DNA from: Rhizobium hidalgonense
Lineage (GTDB): Bacteria; Pseudomonadota; Alphaproteobacteria; Rhizobiales; Rhizobiaceae
DNA length: 64,000 bases
Assembly: GCF_002914525.1 (NCBI RefSeq)
Contig: NZ_LODW01000048.1
Coordinates: forward strand, 62,001-126,000
Direction: 5' to 3'
Part shown: positions 1 to 10,704 of the stretch, one piece after another
Layout of the letters: each line of letters begins with the position of its first letter
How positions within the stretch are numbered: the first letter of the stretch is position 1
Made by a program: the position numbers and the translations under genes
Notes under the pieces: generated by a model
Seen by the model: only the letters and a program-made list of their open reading frames with translations
What the model was told of the DNA's origin: nothing
The model's database searches: none

Positions 1-93
1 TACAATCGGCATTTTTATTTCAGGCAGGGCAGACATTCCAGGAATCCTCTCGGTTCATCCTTGGGATTGACTCTTAATATTGACAGATACAAT

Positions 94-116
94 GTGACAA
101 TATAAGCAATTGTCAC
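94..116. promoter_or_regulatory. Palindromic operator of the MocR-type gene, overlapping its promoter
   Basis: The perfect inverted repeat GTGACAAT-N7-ATTGTCAC ends 1 base before the ATG at 118. A TTGACA box lies at 80-85 and a TATAAG box at 101-106, so the palindrome covers the -10 region and the probable start of transcription. No Shine-Dalgarno sequence precedes the ATG, which suggests a leaderless or nearly leaderless mRNA. Binding by the product of the downstream gene (autoregulation) is inferred from position only. Confidence 0.55.
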
Positions 117-117
117 C

Positions 118-1536
118 ATGACAAATTGGCTTCCTGATATCTCCCGCGGCTCCGGACCGGTCTACCTCCGGCTCGCCGACAGCATCGAAACCGCCATATC
201 GAGTGGCGCCCTGCCCGCCGGTAGCAAATTGCCGCCGCAGCGCAACCTCGCCTATGATATCGGCGTGACGATCGGTACGATCGGCCGCGCCTATGCGCTG
301 GTCCACGAGCGCGGCTTGGTTGCCGGCGAAGTCGGGCGCGGCACCTATGTGCTGAACCGCTCGGAGACGCCGCCCAGCGAGCAGACCGATCCTCTGGCCA
401 TCTCGCTCGGCGGCACCCGTTTCCAGGATGCGCCTGCCAACAAGATCCGTTTCGACACGACAGCCGCTCCCGATCTCGGCCAGGGCAAGATTATAGCGGC
501 TATCCTTTCCGAGATCGGCGAACAGCATCTCGCCGAAATCTCCTCCTATTCCCGGAGTTTTCCGGGCAACTGGTTCGAAGCCGGCCGCCGCTGGCTCGCC
601 CGCAGCGGCTGGACGCCGGAGGTCGAAAACATCGTTCCAACGCTCGGCGCTCACGCGGCGGCAATCGCCGTCATCGCCGCTGTCTCGGCGCCGGGCGACA
701 AGATCGTCTTCGAGAACCTCACCTACACGCAGGTCAGCCGCAGCGCCCGCCTGCTTGGCCGCCGCACACTGACGGTCGATTCCGATGAGCAAGGCGTGAT
801 CCCGGAGGATTTCGAACGGCTCTGCCAGCAGCAGCATCCGAAGGTCGCCTTCCTGATGCCGACCGTCCACAATCCGACGGTAACGATCATGCCTTATGAA
901 CGGCGGGTGGCAATTGCGGCAATCGCTAGGAAGCACGGTGTCTGGCTGATCGAGGACGATCTCTACGGCGGCATGGCAGCCGACGATACGCCGCTCATCG
1001 CCTCCCTGGCGCCCGACCGCACCTTTCTGGTCAACGGCCTGTCGAAATCGGTCGCTGCCGGCGTGCGCGGCGGCTGGGTTGCCTGCCCGCCGCATTTTGC
1101 CCAGCGGATCAGGGTGACGCACAGGATGATCACCGGCGGCCTGCCCTTCATTCTGGCGGAAACCTGCGCGCGCCTCGTCGAAAGCGGCACGGCGCACGAG
1201 ATCCGCAAGCAGAGCGTCGAGGAACTCTCCCGGCGCGTCCGCCTGGCCCGCGAGCAGTTGCAGGGCTTCGACTTCCAATCGCACCCGCATGCGCCCTTCC
1301 TCTGGCTGAAACTGCCGGAGCCCTGGATGTCGGGCACCTTCAAGAACGCCGCCTTCCGCGATGGCGTGCTCGTCGACGACGAGGACGAATTCAAAGCGGC
1401 CCGCGCGGAAAAATCCTATCATCGCGTTCGCGTCGGCTTCTCCTCGCCGAAAACCAGTCAAGAGCTGATCGCGGGCCTGATGATCCTGCGCCGACTACTG
1501 GAAAACGGCGGTTCCGCCTATGATGGTGAAATATGA
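118..1536 (+). CDS. MocR/GntR-family regulator with aminotransferase-like domain
   Basis: The 472-residue protein has an N-terminal winged-helix GntR domain (about residues 10-80, with LPAGSKLPPQRNLAYDIGV) fused to a fold-type I PLP-dependent aminotransferase-like domain. The PLP-binding lysine is visible in NGLSKS (about K310) and the cofactor aspartate in IEDDLYGG. Such MocR proteins are usually transcription factors that sense PLP or an amino-compound, and the aminotransferase half is often not catalytic. The target is not evident: the next gene is an outer-membrane protein on the same strand. The ATG is chosen because the N-terminus MTNWLPDISRGSGPVYLRLAD fits the family and the operator/promoter sits directly upstream. 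An aminotransferase annotation is possible but less likely. Confidence 0.88.
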   Translation: MTNWLPDISRGSGPVYLRLADSIETAISSGALPAGSKLPPQRNLAYDIGVTIGTIGRAYALVHERGLVAGEVGRGTYVLNRSETPPSEQTDPLAISLGGTRFQDAPANKIRFDTTAAPDLGQGKIIAAILSEIGEQHLAEISSYSRSFPGNWFEAGRRWLARSGWTPEVENIVPTLGAHAAAIAVIAAVSAPGDKIVFENLTYTQVSRSARLLGRRTLTVDSDEQGVIPEDFERLCQQQHPKVAFLMPTVHNPTVTIMPYERRVAIAAIARKHGVWLIEDDLYGGMAADDTPLIASLAPDRTFLVNGLSKSVAAGVRGGWVACPPHFAQRIRVTHRMITGGLPFILAETCARLVESGTAHEIRKQSVEELSRRVRLAREQLQGFDFQSHPHAPFLWLKLPEPWMSGTFKNAAFRDGVLVDDEDEFKAARAEKSYHRVRVGFSSPKTSQELIAGLMILRRLLENGGSAYDGEI

Positions 1537-1657
1537 CCTGTTGCAAATACACGTCATAATTTAGAAAAGACGCCGGAGCCAGTTCAGGGCGCTTTCCCGA
1601 CTCAACCGCCATGCTACGTCTTTGTATTATCGCTCGACGCGAATCAAAGGACAGCCA

Positions 1658-2236
1658 ATGACGGTCGACTTCGGAAGAATCGCGTTGCGTTTTTTGAGTG
1701 CGGCGTCATTGGCGGTCGTCTCCGGTATCTCAGTGGCAGGCGCGGCGAATGCCGGCGAGCAAATCTTCGATGAGCTGCGCTTCGGAGTCTCGACTTCGGT
1801 ACAATCGGGACATTCCAGGGAAGACGGCGTTTTCCCCGAAATGACCGCCCTCTTCGATCCTTTCGGATATGAGAGCGCCGTCGGCTGGGAACAGCAGCTG
1901 CTGCATCCCCGCGTTCATCTCGGCACCTCGATCGGCACCTCGGGCGAGGCCACTCAATTCTTCACCGGCTTTACCTGGACGGTCGATTTCAACGAGAAGC
2001 TCTTTGCCGAGGCCGGCTTCGGGGGCGTTATCCATACCGGCGATCTCGAAGGCGATGATGACGGCCCGGAACTGGGCTGCCGCGTCCTCTTCCGCGAATA
2101 TGTCGGCGCCGGCTACCGATTCACCCGCAATTGGAACGTGATGGCCCAGATCGCCCACTCCTCGCATGCCAATCTCTGCGACGGCCCGAACGACGGTATG
2201 ACGCGCGCCGGCCTGCAGATCGGCTACAAATTCTGA
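1658..2236 (+). CDS. PagL-like outer-membrane protein (acyloxyacyl hydrolase family)
   Basis: The 192-residue protein has an N-terminal signal peptide (hydrophobic stretch ending AGAANA) followed by alternating beta-strand sequence that ends in the outer-membrane-type GLQIGYKF. The motif AHSSHANL...PNDG near residue 167 resembles the His-x-Ser catalytic motif of PagL lipid A 3-O-deacylases. The glutamate that normally completes the triad, just after PNDG, appears to be Met/Thr here, so activity is uncertain. The ATG at 1658 is preferred over the TTG at 1622 because AAAGG lies 7 bases upstream and the signal peptide follows at once. A terminator-like hairpin follows the gene. If active it would remodel lipid A; otherwise it is a structural homologue. 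Confidence 0.68.
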   Translation: MTVDFGRIALRFLSAASLAVVSGISVAGAANAGEQIFDELRFGVSTSVQSGHSREDGVFPEMTALFDPFGYESAVGWEQQLLHPRVHLGTSIGTSGEATQFFTGFTWTVDFNEKLFAEAGFGGVIHTGDLEGDDDGPELGCRVLFREYVGAGYRFTRNWNVMAQIAHSSHANLCDGPNDGMTRAGLQIGYKF

Positions 2237-2262
2237 TCGATTGTCCTTTTGCTGGAAAAGTC

Positions 2263-2292
2263 TGCCCGCCCTCTGTTGACGGCGGGCATTTT
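2263..2292 (+). terminator. Rho-independent terminator before purL
   Basis: TGCCCGCC pairs perfectly with GGCGGGCA around a 10-base loop and is followed by TTTT. It separates the PagL-like gene from purL. Confidence 0.65.
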
Positions 2293-2317
2293 CCTGTCGC
2301 GCGCCGCCGCGACATAA

Positions 2318-4588
<2,271 letters not shown>

Positions 4589-4607
4589 TGCGCAAGGAGT
4601 AACGATC

Positions 4608-4841
4608 ATGGCCATGAACCCCGGTGATATCGAAGACATGATCAAGGCCGGGATTCCCGGTGCCAAGGTGACGATCCGCGATCTGGCCGGCGACGGCGAC
4701 CACTACGCCGCCGAAGTCGTCGCCGAAGCCTTCCGCGGCAAGAGCCGCGTCCAGCAGCACCAGATGGTCTATGAAGCGTTGAAGGGCAATATGGGCGGCG
4801 TCTTGCACGCGCTGGCACTGCAGACCTCTGCGCCGGATTGA
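4608..4841 (+). CDS. bolA: BolA family protein
   Basis: This 77-residue single-domain BolA/YrbA-type protein begins MAMNPGDIEDMIKAGIPGAK and carries the family core VAEAFRGKSRVQQHQMVYEAL, including the conserved histidine region. BolA proteins pair with monothiol glutaredoxins in iron-sulfur trafficking and iron sensing. The start at 4608 is supported by AAGGAG 8 bases upstream. A CGFS glutaredoxin, its probable partner, is encoded about 12.9 kb downstream at 17744 rather than next door; a catabolic cluster fills the space. Confidence 0.93.
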   Translation: MAMNPGDIEDMIKAGIPGAKVTIRDLAGDGDHYAAEVVAEAFRGKSRVQQHQMVYEALKGNMGGVLHALALQTSAPD

Positions 4842-4873
4842 ACATGTCGGATCGGCCGCTACCTCTCCCCCGC

Positions 4874-5113
4874 TCATTCCTGTGACTGGCACAGGAGGGT
4901 GGTTGTGGTGAGCACATTCGCGATGGGCTCTTCGCCAGCGGCGATATCGTCGGCGATTGGCTCTCGATCAATTCCGGGATAGCCGGCCTCTACCGCGACC
5001 CAGCTCGAAAAACCTTTGGCGCCGACCGCGCTTGCGATCGCCTCAACCGGGGTGGAATCGACGATAGCAATAGCCCCGCGCCGCGACCGCCAGTTTGACT
5101 GGGGGAGCCAATG
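4874..5113 (-). pseudogene. Coding-like remnant in frame with the end of aroQ
   Basis: On the minus strand, directly after the aroQ TGA and in the same frame, about 79 codons stay open down to a TGA at 4874-4876. The sequence has coding-like third-position composition (AIAIVDSTPVEAIASAVGAK, then EEPIANVLTTTTLLCQ) but no start codon or ribosome-binding site. It looks like the C-terminal remnant of a decayed gene at the edge of the catabolic cluster. I do not recognise the family; a sugar-type periplasmic binding protein is a weak guess. A 7-bp hairpin (TCCTGTG/CACAGGA, 4878-4896) overlaps its end. Confidence 0.35.
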
Positions 5114-5563
5114 TCACTCCTTCTTCGGCGCCGTGAGCATCGTCGCTACACGGCGGATTCCGAGCTGATAACCTTCCGTACCAAGACCAGCAAGCACACC
5201 GTCGGCGCGGTGGGAAACGAAGGAATGATGGCGGAAGCTTTCGCGCTTGTGCACGTTGGAGATATGGATCTCAATGACGGGACCTTCAAACGTGTTCAAG
5301 GCGTCGAGGATCGCAAGCGAGGTGTGCGTGAATGCGGCCGGGTTGATGACGATGCCGGCTCCGTCTTCGCGCGCTTCGTGGATCCAGTCGATGATTTCAT
5401 ATTCCCGGTTGCTCTGGTGGAAACGGATCTCGTGGCCCAGTTCCAAGGCCAGTTTCCGGCAGTCCGCCTCGACGTCGGCCAACGTTTCGTGACCATAGAT
5501 ATGCGGCTGACGCTTGCCGAGTAAGTTGAGATTTGGGCCGTTGAGAACGTAGATCAGGCTCAT
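5114..5563 (-). CDS. aroQ: Type II 3-dehydroquinate dehydratase
   Basis: The 149-residue enzyme dehydrates 3-dehydroquinate to 3-dehydroshikimate. The type II signature is clear: [18 protein letters not shown] with the catalytic Tyr at about 23, [10 protein letters not shown] (Asn74, His80) and EIHISN (His100). The length matches the dodecameric type II family. It is the last gene of the minus-strand operon with a shikimate/quinate dehydrogenase, a transporter and a ring-cleavage cluster nearby. That context argues for a catabolic role in quinate/shikimate use rather than aromatic amino acid synthesis, since rhizobia normally carry a housekeeping aroQ elsewhere (general knowledge, not visible here). 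Confidence 0.95.
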   Translation of the reverse strand: MSLIYVLNGPNLNLLGKRQPHIYGHETLADVEADCRKLALELGHEIRFHQSNREYEIIDWIHEAREDGAGIVINPAAFTHTSLAILDALNTFEGPVIEIHISNVHKRESFRHHSFVSHRADGVLAGLGTEGYQLGIRRVATMLTAPKKE

Positions 5564-5593
5564 TGCAATTGTCCTTGTGAGGGCGTGCCAAGG

Positions 5594-5962
5594 TCAGGCG
5601 AACGCTAATTCCTGGAATGCGAAATCCGGATCGGACTCGTAAAGATCGGCCCGCAGCCCCAACCGGCCCGCTTGCAGCGCGGGGGCCGCGATATCGCGCG
5701 CGGCTTCGAGAACCGCCTTCAACAACTCCCGCTTAATATCTGCCGACCGACCAGGCGCGATCCGCAGGATGATCTGGATAAAGTGATTGTCCGGGTGCTC
5801 GTCACCGACGCAGGAGAAAGTCGCCTCCCTGGCGAAGGTGCGCACGGCAGTAGGCTTCACCAGGGCTCCGTCGCGCACCCGATGGTGGACCGCCTTGGTC
5901 AATTCATCAATTGCCACCCGTTCGGCAGCACCTCGGCTATAGTCGATGATGATATGCGGCAA
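5594..5962 (-). CDS. 5-carboxymethyl-2-hydroxymuconate isomerase-like protein
   Basis: The 122-residue protein belongs to the CHMI (HpcD/HpaF) branch of the tautomerase superfamily. It starts MPHIIIDYS, so the catalytic N-terminal proline would be exposed after Met removal, and contains the family stretch HPDNHFIQIILRIAPGRS. CHMI shifts a double bond in the homoprotocatechuate meta-cleavage pathway. No meta-cleavage dioxygenase is present in this cluster, so the true substrate is probably another unsaturated keto-diacid. It lies 15 bases downstream of the dehydrogenase and 30 bases upstream of aroQ, in one operon. Confidence 0.78.
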   Translation of the reverse strand: MPHIIIDYSRGAAERVAIDELTKAVHHRVRDGALVKPTAVRTFAREATFSCVGDEHPDNHFIQIILRIAPGRSADIKRELLKAVLEAARDIAAPALQAGRLGLRADLYESDPDFAFQELAFA

Positions 5963-5977
5963 GGCATGTCCTCCCGG

Positions 5978-6838
5978 TCAGGCTGTAGGTCGGCACAAAT
6001 CTTCGAAGTGACGCGACATGCGTTCCGCATCCGGTTTTACACCGGTGAACAGTTCAAAGGCCGCAGCGGCCTGGAACACGGTCATGCCGCCGCCCGGCAA
6101 GGTCCGGCACCCCTTCTTCTCTGCCAGAGCTAGAAGTTCGGTCACGAGCGGCATGTAGACGATATCGGCGACCCAGTGACGTGGATGAAGCCATTCCGGG
6201 TCGATCGGGAGACCCGGATGGCTTCGCATACCCGTCGGCGTAGCATGAATCAGGCCGTCGGCCGAAGCGAGCGCCGCACCGACGTCCTGGACCGGTTGCG
6301 CGCAGGTTCTTGAAAATCGTCGGTTGAGCTGATCGGCAAGCGCGGCGGCGCGATTTGTGTCCTGGTCGAAAATCGAGAGCATCCCGATACCAAGCTTGAT
6401 CGCCGCGTGCGCGACAGCGACCCCTGCGCCGCCTGCCCCGAGCAGGACGGCATGAGTCTTGGCTGCGCCGGGCATGCCGCGCTCGAAATTCTTATAGAAG
6501 CCATACCAGTCCGTATTGTGCCCGATCCGCTTTCCGTCCCGAAACACGACCGTGTTGACCGCTCCGAGCATCTCGGCGTCCTCGGACAGGCTGGTAAGAT
6601 GAGCGATGACCGTCTGCTTGCACGGGTGCGTGATATTGCTTCCTGCGAAGCCGCATCGTTCAAGTTCTACAAGCAGTTCGGGCAGCGCGGACGCCGGTAG
6701 ACCGCGTTCGGCGAGGTCGAAGAGTTCGTAATGGTAATCCAGCTCCAGGTGCCGTGCCTCGGTTTCATGCAGTGCAGGCGACTTCGACATTTGGATGTCG
6801 GCCCCGATGAGACCAACAAGGAATTTGTTGTTGTTCAT
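5978..6838 (-). CDS. Shikimate/quinate dehydrogenase, probably catabolic
   Basis: The 286-residue AroE-family oxidoreductase has SKSPALHE (substrate site), NITHPCK with the catalytic Lys, AVNTV, GHNTDWYGF and HATPTGM. The dinucleotide fold is LLGAGGAGVAVAHA, and the second strand ends in FDQD, not the NRT-type motif that binds the NADP phosphate. The acidic residue suggests NAD preference, as in quinate/shikimate dehydrogenases of catabolic pathways. NITHPCK in place of the NVTIPHK-like motif of biosynthetic AroE points the same way. Context (importer, dehydroquinase, ring-cleavage genes) supports oxidation of quinate or shikimate. Cofactor and substrate are inferences from motifs. Confidence 0.88.
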   Translation of the reverse strand: MNNNKFLVGLIGADIQMSKSPALHETEARHLELDYHYELFDLAERGLPASALPELLVELERCGFAGSNITHPCKQTVIAHLTSLSEDAEMLGAVNTVVFRDGKRIGHNTDWYGFYKNFERGMPGAAKTHAVLLGAGGAGVAVAHAAIKLGIGMLSIFDQDTNRAAALADQLNRRFSRTCAQPVQDVGAALASADGLIHATPTGMRSHPGLPIDPEWLHPRHWVADIVYMPLVTELLALAEKKGCRTLPGGGMTVFQAAAAFELFTGVKPDAERMSRHFEDLCRPTA

Positions 6839-6856
6839 TTCGATAACCCAATCGGC

Positions 6857-7630
6857 TCAGTGATGTGCGAGAATCTCGCCAAGGAAAGCCTTGGTCCGCT
6901 CATGCTTCGGAGACTTGAAAAAGACCTCGGGCTCGGCCTCCTCGATGATCTCGCCGGAAGCCATGAAGATGACCCTGTCTGCGACCTGGCGGGCGAAACC
7001 CATCTCATGCGTCACGCAGATCATGGTCATGCCGTCGCGCGCGAGACCGATCATAGTGTCCAGCACTTCCTTGACCATTTCCGGATCGAGCGCCGATGTC
7101 GGTTCGTCGAACAGCATCGCCTTGGGTTCCATGCAAAGCGCCCTGGCAATATCGACACGCTGCTGCTGCCCTCCGCTGAGCTGCGCGGGATACTTCTCCG
7201 CTTGATCCAGGATTCGAACCCGTTCCAGGTATTTTCTCGCCAGCCTCTCGGCGTCAGCCCGGCTGGTTCCGCGGACCCTCATGGGCGCAAGCGCACAGTT
7301 CTGCAGAACGGTCATGTGGGGGAACAAATTGAAGTTCTGGAACACCATCCCGACTTCACGCCGAATGGCATCAACCGCATTGGTCGTGCCGTCGAGCAAC
7401 TGCCCCTCGACGACGATCCTGCCTTCCTGGATCAGCTCGAGAGCGTTGATGCAGCGGATCAACGTCGACTTGCCGGAACCCGAAGGCCCGCAAAGGACGA
7501 TCTTCTCGCCTTTGCGAACCGAAAGGCTGATGTTTTTCAGCGCATGGAAGGAGCCGTACCATTTCTCCACCTTTTCAAGCGATATCAATGTCGACTGGTC
7601 GTTAGCGGAACTGAGCACGGCGCCCTCCAT
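6857..7630 (-). CDS. Polar amino acid-type ABC transporter ATP-binding protein
   Basis: The 257-residue ATPase contains Walker [10 protein letters not shown], signature [15 protein letters not shown], Walker [14 protein letters not shown] and the H-loop CVTHEMGFA, all typical of the GlnQ/HisP family. It energises the importer formed with the two permeases and the binding protein encoded immediately upstream in the operon; the gap to the binding-protein gene is 7 bases. Although the family is named for polar amino acids, the genes around it suggest that the substrate may be a small hydroxylated acid such as quinate or shikimate. Confidence 0.93.
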   Translation of the reverse strand: MEGAVLSSANDQSTLISLEKVEKWYGSFHALKNISLSVRKGEKIVLCGPSGSGKSTLIRCINALELIQEGRIVVEGQLLDGTTNAVDAIRREVGMVFQNFNLFPHMTVLQNCALAPMRVRGTSRADAERLARKYLERVRILDQAEKYPAQLSGGQQQRVDIARALCMEPKAMLFDEPTSALDPEMVKEVLDTMIGLARDGMTMICVTHEMGFARQVADRVIFMASGEIIEEAEPEVFFKSPKHERTKAFLGEILAHH

Positions 7631-7637
7631 GTAAGCT

Positions 7638-8462
7638 TTACTTGACGGTGAACGGGATGTTGGGAATGGATTCCGGGAACGTCGGCAAGTCGATGTTCAT
7701 CCATTTCTTGGTGATGGCTGCAAGTTCGCCGTTGCCCTTGATCTTGTCGAGGAAGGCATTGGCGGCCTCGTTCCAGTCCTTCTCGCCCAGTCGCGTTCCG
7801 GCGCCATTGTAAGTCGTCAGGAAGTCGATCTTGCGCTCGTAGGTGCCGGCGCTGGCGGCATCGAGCCGCTGTCCGTAGAACATGTTGCCTCCGACGGCCT
7901 TAACCTGTCCGGAGACCAGCGCCTGAATGGTTGCGGCGTCGTCGTCGAAGCGGCGGACGGTCGCGGTCGATCCCACGGCGTCGGTAATGGCCTTGTCCTG
8001 CGAGCTGGACTTCGGCACGCCGATTTCCCAGCCGGCAACATCGGCAGGCGTTTTTGCGGTATCGGCCTTTGCCGCATAAAGCGAGATCGTGTTCGCCGCG
8101 TATGGCTTGCTGTACTGGATCGACTTGGCACGCTCCTCCGTCATGGCCATGGTGGCGAACAGGATGTCGACCTTGCCGGTGGTCAGGGCCGGAATGCGGT
8201 TGGCGACGGCGAGCGGCTGGAACTCGACCTTGACTCCGAGTTCCTTGGCGAAGAGTGTCGCGATATCGGCGTCGAATCCGTCCTGCTTGCCGCTCGTGTT
8301 GACGAAGCCCCATGGCGCGTTGTCGCCCTGAATGCCGACGACGATCGTACCCTTGGCCTTGATCTCCTCGACGGTCGCCGCGGAAGCTGCAGCCGCGCCT
8401 AGCGTGGCGAAGGCGGCCGTAGCCAGGGCCATTCCAAGAAATTGTCTGCGATTGCTATACAT
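7638..8462 (-). CDS. ABC transporter periplasmic substrate-binding protein (SBP_bac_3)
   Basis: The 274-residue protein has a signal peptide with a twin-arginine-like start ([16 protein letters not shown], cleavage after ASA), then a family 3 binding-protein domain beginning [23 protein letters not shown] and including [20 protein letters not shown] and the conserved [22 protein letters not shown] ribosome-binding site precedes the ATG. It delivers the ligand to the two permeases encoded upstream. Secretion by Tat rather than Sec is possible from the RR motif but not certain. Ligand unknown; see the cluster context. Confidence 0.92.
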   Translation of the reverse strand: MYSNRRQFLGMALATAAFATLGAAAASAATVEEIKAKGTIVVGIQGDNAPWGFVNTSGKQDGFDADIATLFAKELGVKVEFQPLAVANRIPALTTGKVDILFATMAMTEERAKSIQYSKPYAANTISLYAAKADTAKTPADVAGWEIGVPKSSSQDKAITDAVGSTATVRRFDDDAATIQALVSGQVKAVGGNMFYGQRLDAASAGTYERKIDFLTTYNGAGTRLGEKDWNEAANAFLDKIKGNGELAAITKKWMNIDLPTFPESIPNIPFTVK

Positions 8463-8505
8463 TCCATTCTCCTCCTCTGTGGTCTTTGCTTCGGTCGAAG
8501 CAAGG

Positions 8506-9156
8506 TTAGCGGACAGCTTTCGCCATCCGTTTTTCGAAGCCGCTCCCGATGTGGGAGAGAGGCCAACAAATGATGAAGTAGATTATTCCAACGATCCCGA
8601 AGACGAGCAGCGGGCGGTAGGTCTGGTTCGAAATGATCTGTCCGGCGCGGGTCAGCTCGATGAAACCGACGATGGCTGCGAGCGATGTGCCCTTGATGAG
8701 TTGAACGAGAAATCCGATGGTTGCAGGCATCGAAATCTTCAGCGCCTGCGGCAGGACAACGTCCTTTATTCGGGAGACGTAATGCAGCCCGAGTGCGTTC
8801 GCGGCTTCGGTCTGGCCCTTCGGAACGGCCTCGATCGAGCCGCGCCAGATCTCGCCCAGGAATGCACTGGCATGGAGGGTGAACGCGATGGCCACAGCGA
8901 TCCATGCATTGACGTCGATGCCCAACAGCGCGACTCCGTAGTAGACGACGAAGAGCTGCATCAGGAGCGGCGTGCCCTGAAAGAGCGCGATGTAACCCGA
9001 TGATGCGAAACGTGCGAAGCGGTTCTTCGACGTGCGCACCAAAGCGATCAGAACTCCAAATATGCCTCCGCCGACGAAGCCGATGATGGCTAGCAGCACA
9101 GTCCACTTCAGACCCTGCAAGAGGAAGAACAGCTCGTTTTCGCCAATGGGACCCAT
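8506..9156 (-). CDS. Polar amino acid-type ABC transporter permease
   Basis: This 216-residue inner-membrane permease of the HisM/GlnP family has several hydrophobic helices (for example VLLAIIGFVGGGIFGVLIAL) and the cytoplasmic EAA-type loop EAANALGLHYVSRIKDVVLPQA that contacts the ATPase. The family motif FLGEIWRGSIEAVPKGQ is present. It is the second of two permeases, separated by 9 bases from the first, as expected for a heterodimeric channel. Confidence 0.91.
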   Translation of the reverse strand: MGPIGENELFFLLQGLKWTVLLAIIGFVGGGIFGVLIALVRTSKNRFARFASSGYIALFQGTPLLMQLFVVYYGVALLGIDVNAWIAVAIAFTLHASAFLGEIWRGSIEAVPKGQTEAANALGLHYVSRIKDVVLPQALKISMPATIGFLVQLIKGTSLAAIVGFIELTRAGQIISNQTYRPLLVFGIVGIIYFIICWPLSHIGSGFEKRMAKAVR

Positions 9157-9165
9157 GAACGCCTC

Positions 9166-9834
9166 CTATCTGGTCGGGTAGTTGAAGTAGTAACGGGAGA
9201 TAAGGGCGAAGATGCCCATCATCAGGCTCGAGATGACCAGGTAGATTGCGGTCACGCTGAAATAGACCTCGAAGCTTCGGAACGTGTCGGATTCGATCCG
9301 CTGCGCCGCTGAAGTCAGCTCGTAGGCCGCGATCGAAGTGCAGACCGAAGTCGTCAAGGTCAGCATCACGAACTGGCTGGTCAGGGACGGATAGATCGCC
9401 CGCAGAGCCGGCTTCAAAACGATCAGCCGGAACACATCGGCCTTATGCAAGCCCAACGCAAAGCCTGCCTCGACCTGGCCCTTGCTCACGCTTTCCACGC
9501 CGCCTCGAATGATCTCAATCGCATAGGCGCCGCCATTGATCCCCAGCGCGATGATGGCGGTAGCGGTAGGGCTCAGTCGAATTCCCATGAGGGGAAGCGC
9601 GAAGTAGATGAAGAATATCTGCACCAGGAAGGGTGTGTTTCGAACAACCTCGACGAAGCTCACCACCGGAGCTCGGACGAGTTTGTTCTTGGACGTTCTT
9701 GCAGCGACGCCGAGAATACCGATCACGAGCGCAAGGATCATTCCGGCGAATGCCAGACCGAGCGTCCCAAGCGAACCCCAAAACAATTCCGGGGCGCGGT
9801 CGAAGACCGCACCAAAATCGAACGTATAACCCAT
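9166..9834 (-). CDS. Polar amino acid-type ABC transporter permease
   Basis: This 222-residue inner-membrane protein pairs with the following permease. Hydrophobic helices such as TLGLAFAGMILALVIGILGVA alternate with the conserved EVVRNTPFLVQIFF segment and the EAA-type loop EAGFALGLHKADVFRLIVLKPA. It lies 48 bases downstream of the TIM-barrel gene in the same minus-strand operon. Confidence 0.91.
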   Translation of the reverse strand: MGYTFDFGAVFDRAPELFWGSLGTLGLAFAGMILALVIGILGVAARTSKNKLVRAPVVSFVEVVRNTPFLVQIFFIYFALPLMGIRLSPTATAIIALGINGGAYAIEIIRGGVESVSKGQVEAGFALGLHKADVFRLIVLKPALRAIYPSLTSQFVMLTLTTSVCTSIAAYELTSAAQRIESDTFRSFEVYFSVTAIYLVISSLMMGIFALISRYYFNYPTR

Positions 9835-9882
9835 ATGTTGACTTCCTCCCTCCGTCGCGGCTCACGCCTCGCCGGCGCCGGA

Positions 9883-10704
9883 TCAGCGATCCGGCCCGAA
9901 TAATTCTTCGGCCCTGTCGTACAGATGTTTCAAATGCGTCTCGGGCGCGGCAGAGCCCGCGAGCGGGACCTCCACCGAGATCGCCGCGGAGCCATCGACC
10001 GCTGCGACGAGTTCCTTCAACGGCAATTCGCCCTCTCCCGGTGCGAACCGCCCGCCTCTAGCTTCAGCGATCATCTCCTCTGATGTCACCGGCGCCGATC
10101 CAGCGACATCGCACAGTTGAACGTGCTTTACCCAGCCGATCTCGGTTCCGAGCGAAGCGAGCGTGCCGCCATTCCTGAAGAAATGTACTCCGTCGACGAG
10201 GACGCCGGCATTACGGGCACTACTCTCCTTCACAAGATTGACGCTGTCCTGAAAGGTTCTGATCACCCGCCAACCCATGTTTTCGATGTCGACAGCCAAG
10301 CCGTATCGGTCCGCGAGCCCGCAGAAATCCGAAAAGTTCGATACCAATCTGGCGTGATCAGGATCGTCTCCGCAGACACTAAGCCGGCGTGCTCCAATGT
10401 GCGCAGCCGTTGCGACGGTGGCCTCCACCGACGACGCGTCGAACGAGGGATCGATGACGAAGAACTCGATATCGAAAACCTCGACGCCTTCGCCGGCAAG
10501 CACGGATTTCAACTCGCCTGCAGCCGAACCACCGACAGGCAGCTCGTAGTAAGGCGCACCAGGGAACGCCGGATTCAGCCTGAGCCCGATCCTGGAGAAC
10601 CCTGCGCGGGCGGCGGTCTTCGCGAAATCCACCGGAGGCAGCAAAATCGATGAGAAATGCGCAACGCCAATCAGGCGCGCCGATTTCGATGCTGCGGCGG
10701 CCAT
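9883..10704 (-). CDS. TIM-barrel (xylose isomerase-like) protein; possible 3-dehydroshikimate dehydratase
   Basis: The 273-residue protein of the AP-endonuclease-2/sugar-phosphate isomerase family begins, after a short tail, with LIGVAHFSSILLPPVDFAKTAARA. The usual metal ligands can be placed: Glu in DIENMGW, Asp and His in LVDGVHFF, His in VKHVQLCD and Glu in ISVEVPLAG. The same fold is used by AsbF/QuiC-type 3-dehydroshikimate dehydratases, which make protocatechuate. Next to a shikimate dehydrogenase and a dehydroquinase that assignment is attractive, but a sugar or keto-acid isomerase is equally compatible with sequence alone. Its ATG overlaps the gntR stop codon by one base (TGATG), implying translational coupling. 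Confidence 0.75.
   Translation of the reverse strand: MAAAASKSARLIGVAHFSSILLPPVDFAKTAARAGFSRIGLRLNPAFPGAPYYELPVGGSAAGELKSVLAGEGVEVFDIEFFVIDPSFDASSVEATVATAAHIGARRLSVCGDDPDHARLVSNFSDFCGLADRYGLAVDIENMGWRVIRTFQDSVNLVKESSARNAGVLVDGVHFFRNGGTLASLGTEIGWVKHVQLCDVAGSAPVTSEEMIAEARGGRFAPGEGELPLKELVAAVDGSAAISVEVPLAGSAAPETHLKHLYDRAEELFGPDR

Noticed and set aside
4842..5113. Transposase or insertion-sequence remnant at the left end of the catabolic cluster
   Set aside because: No transposase motif, no terminal inverted repeat pair and no target duplication were visible; only a coding-like remnant and a small hairpin can be supported.
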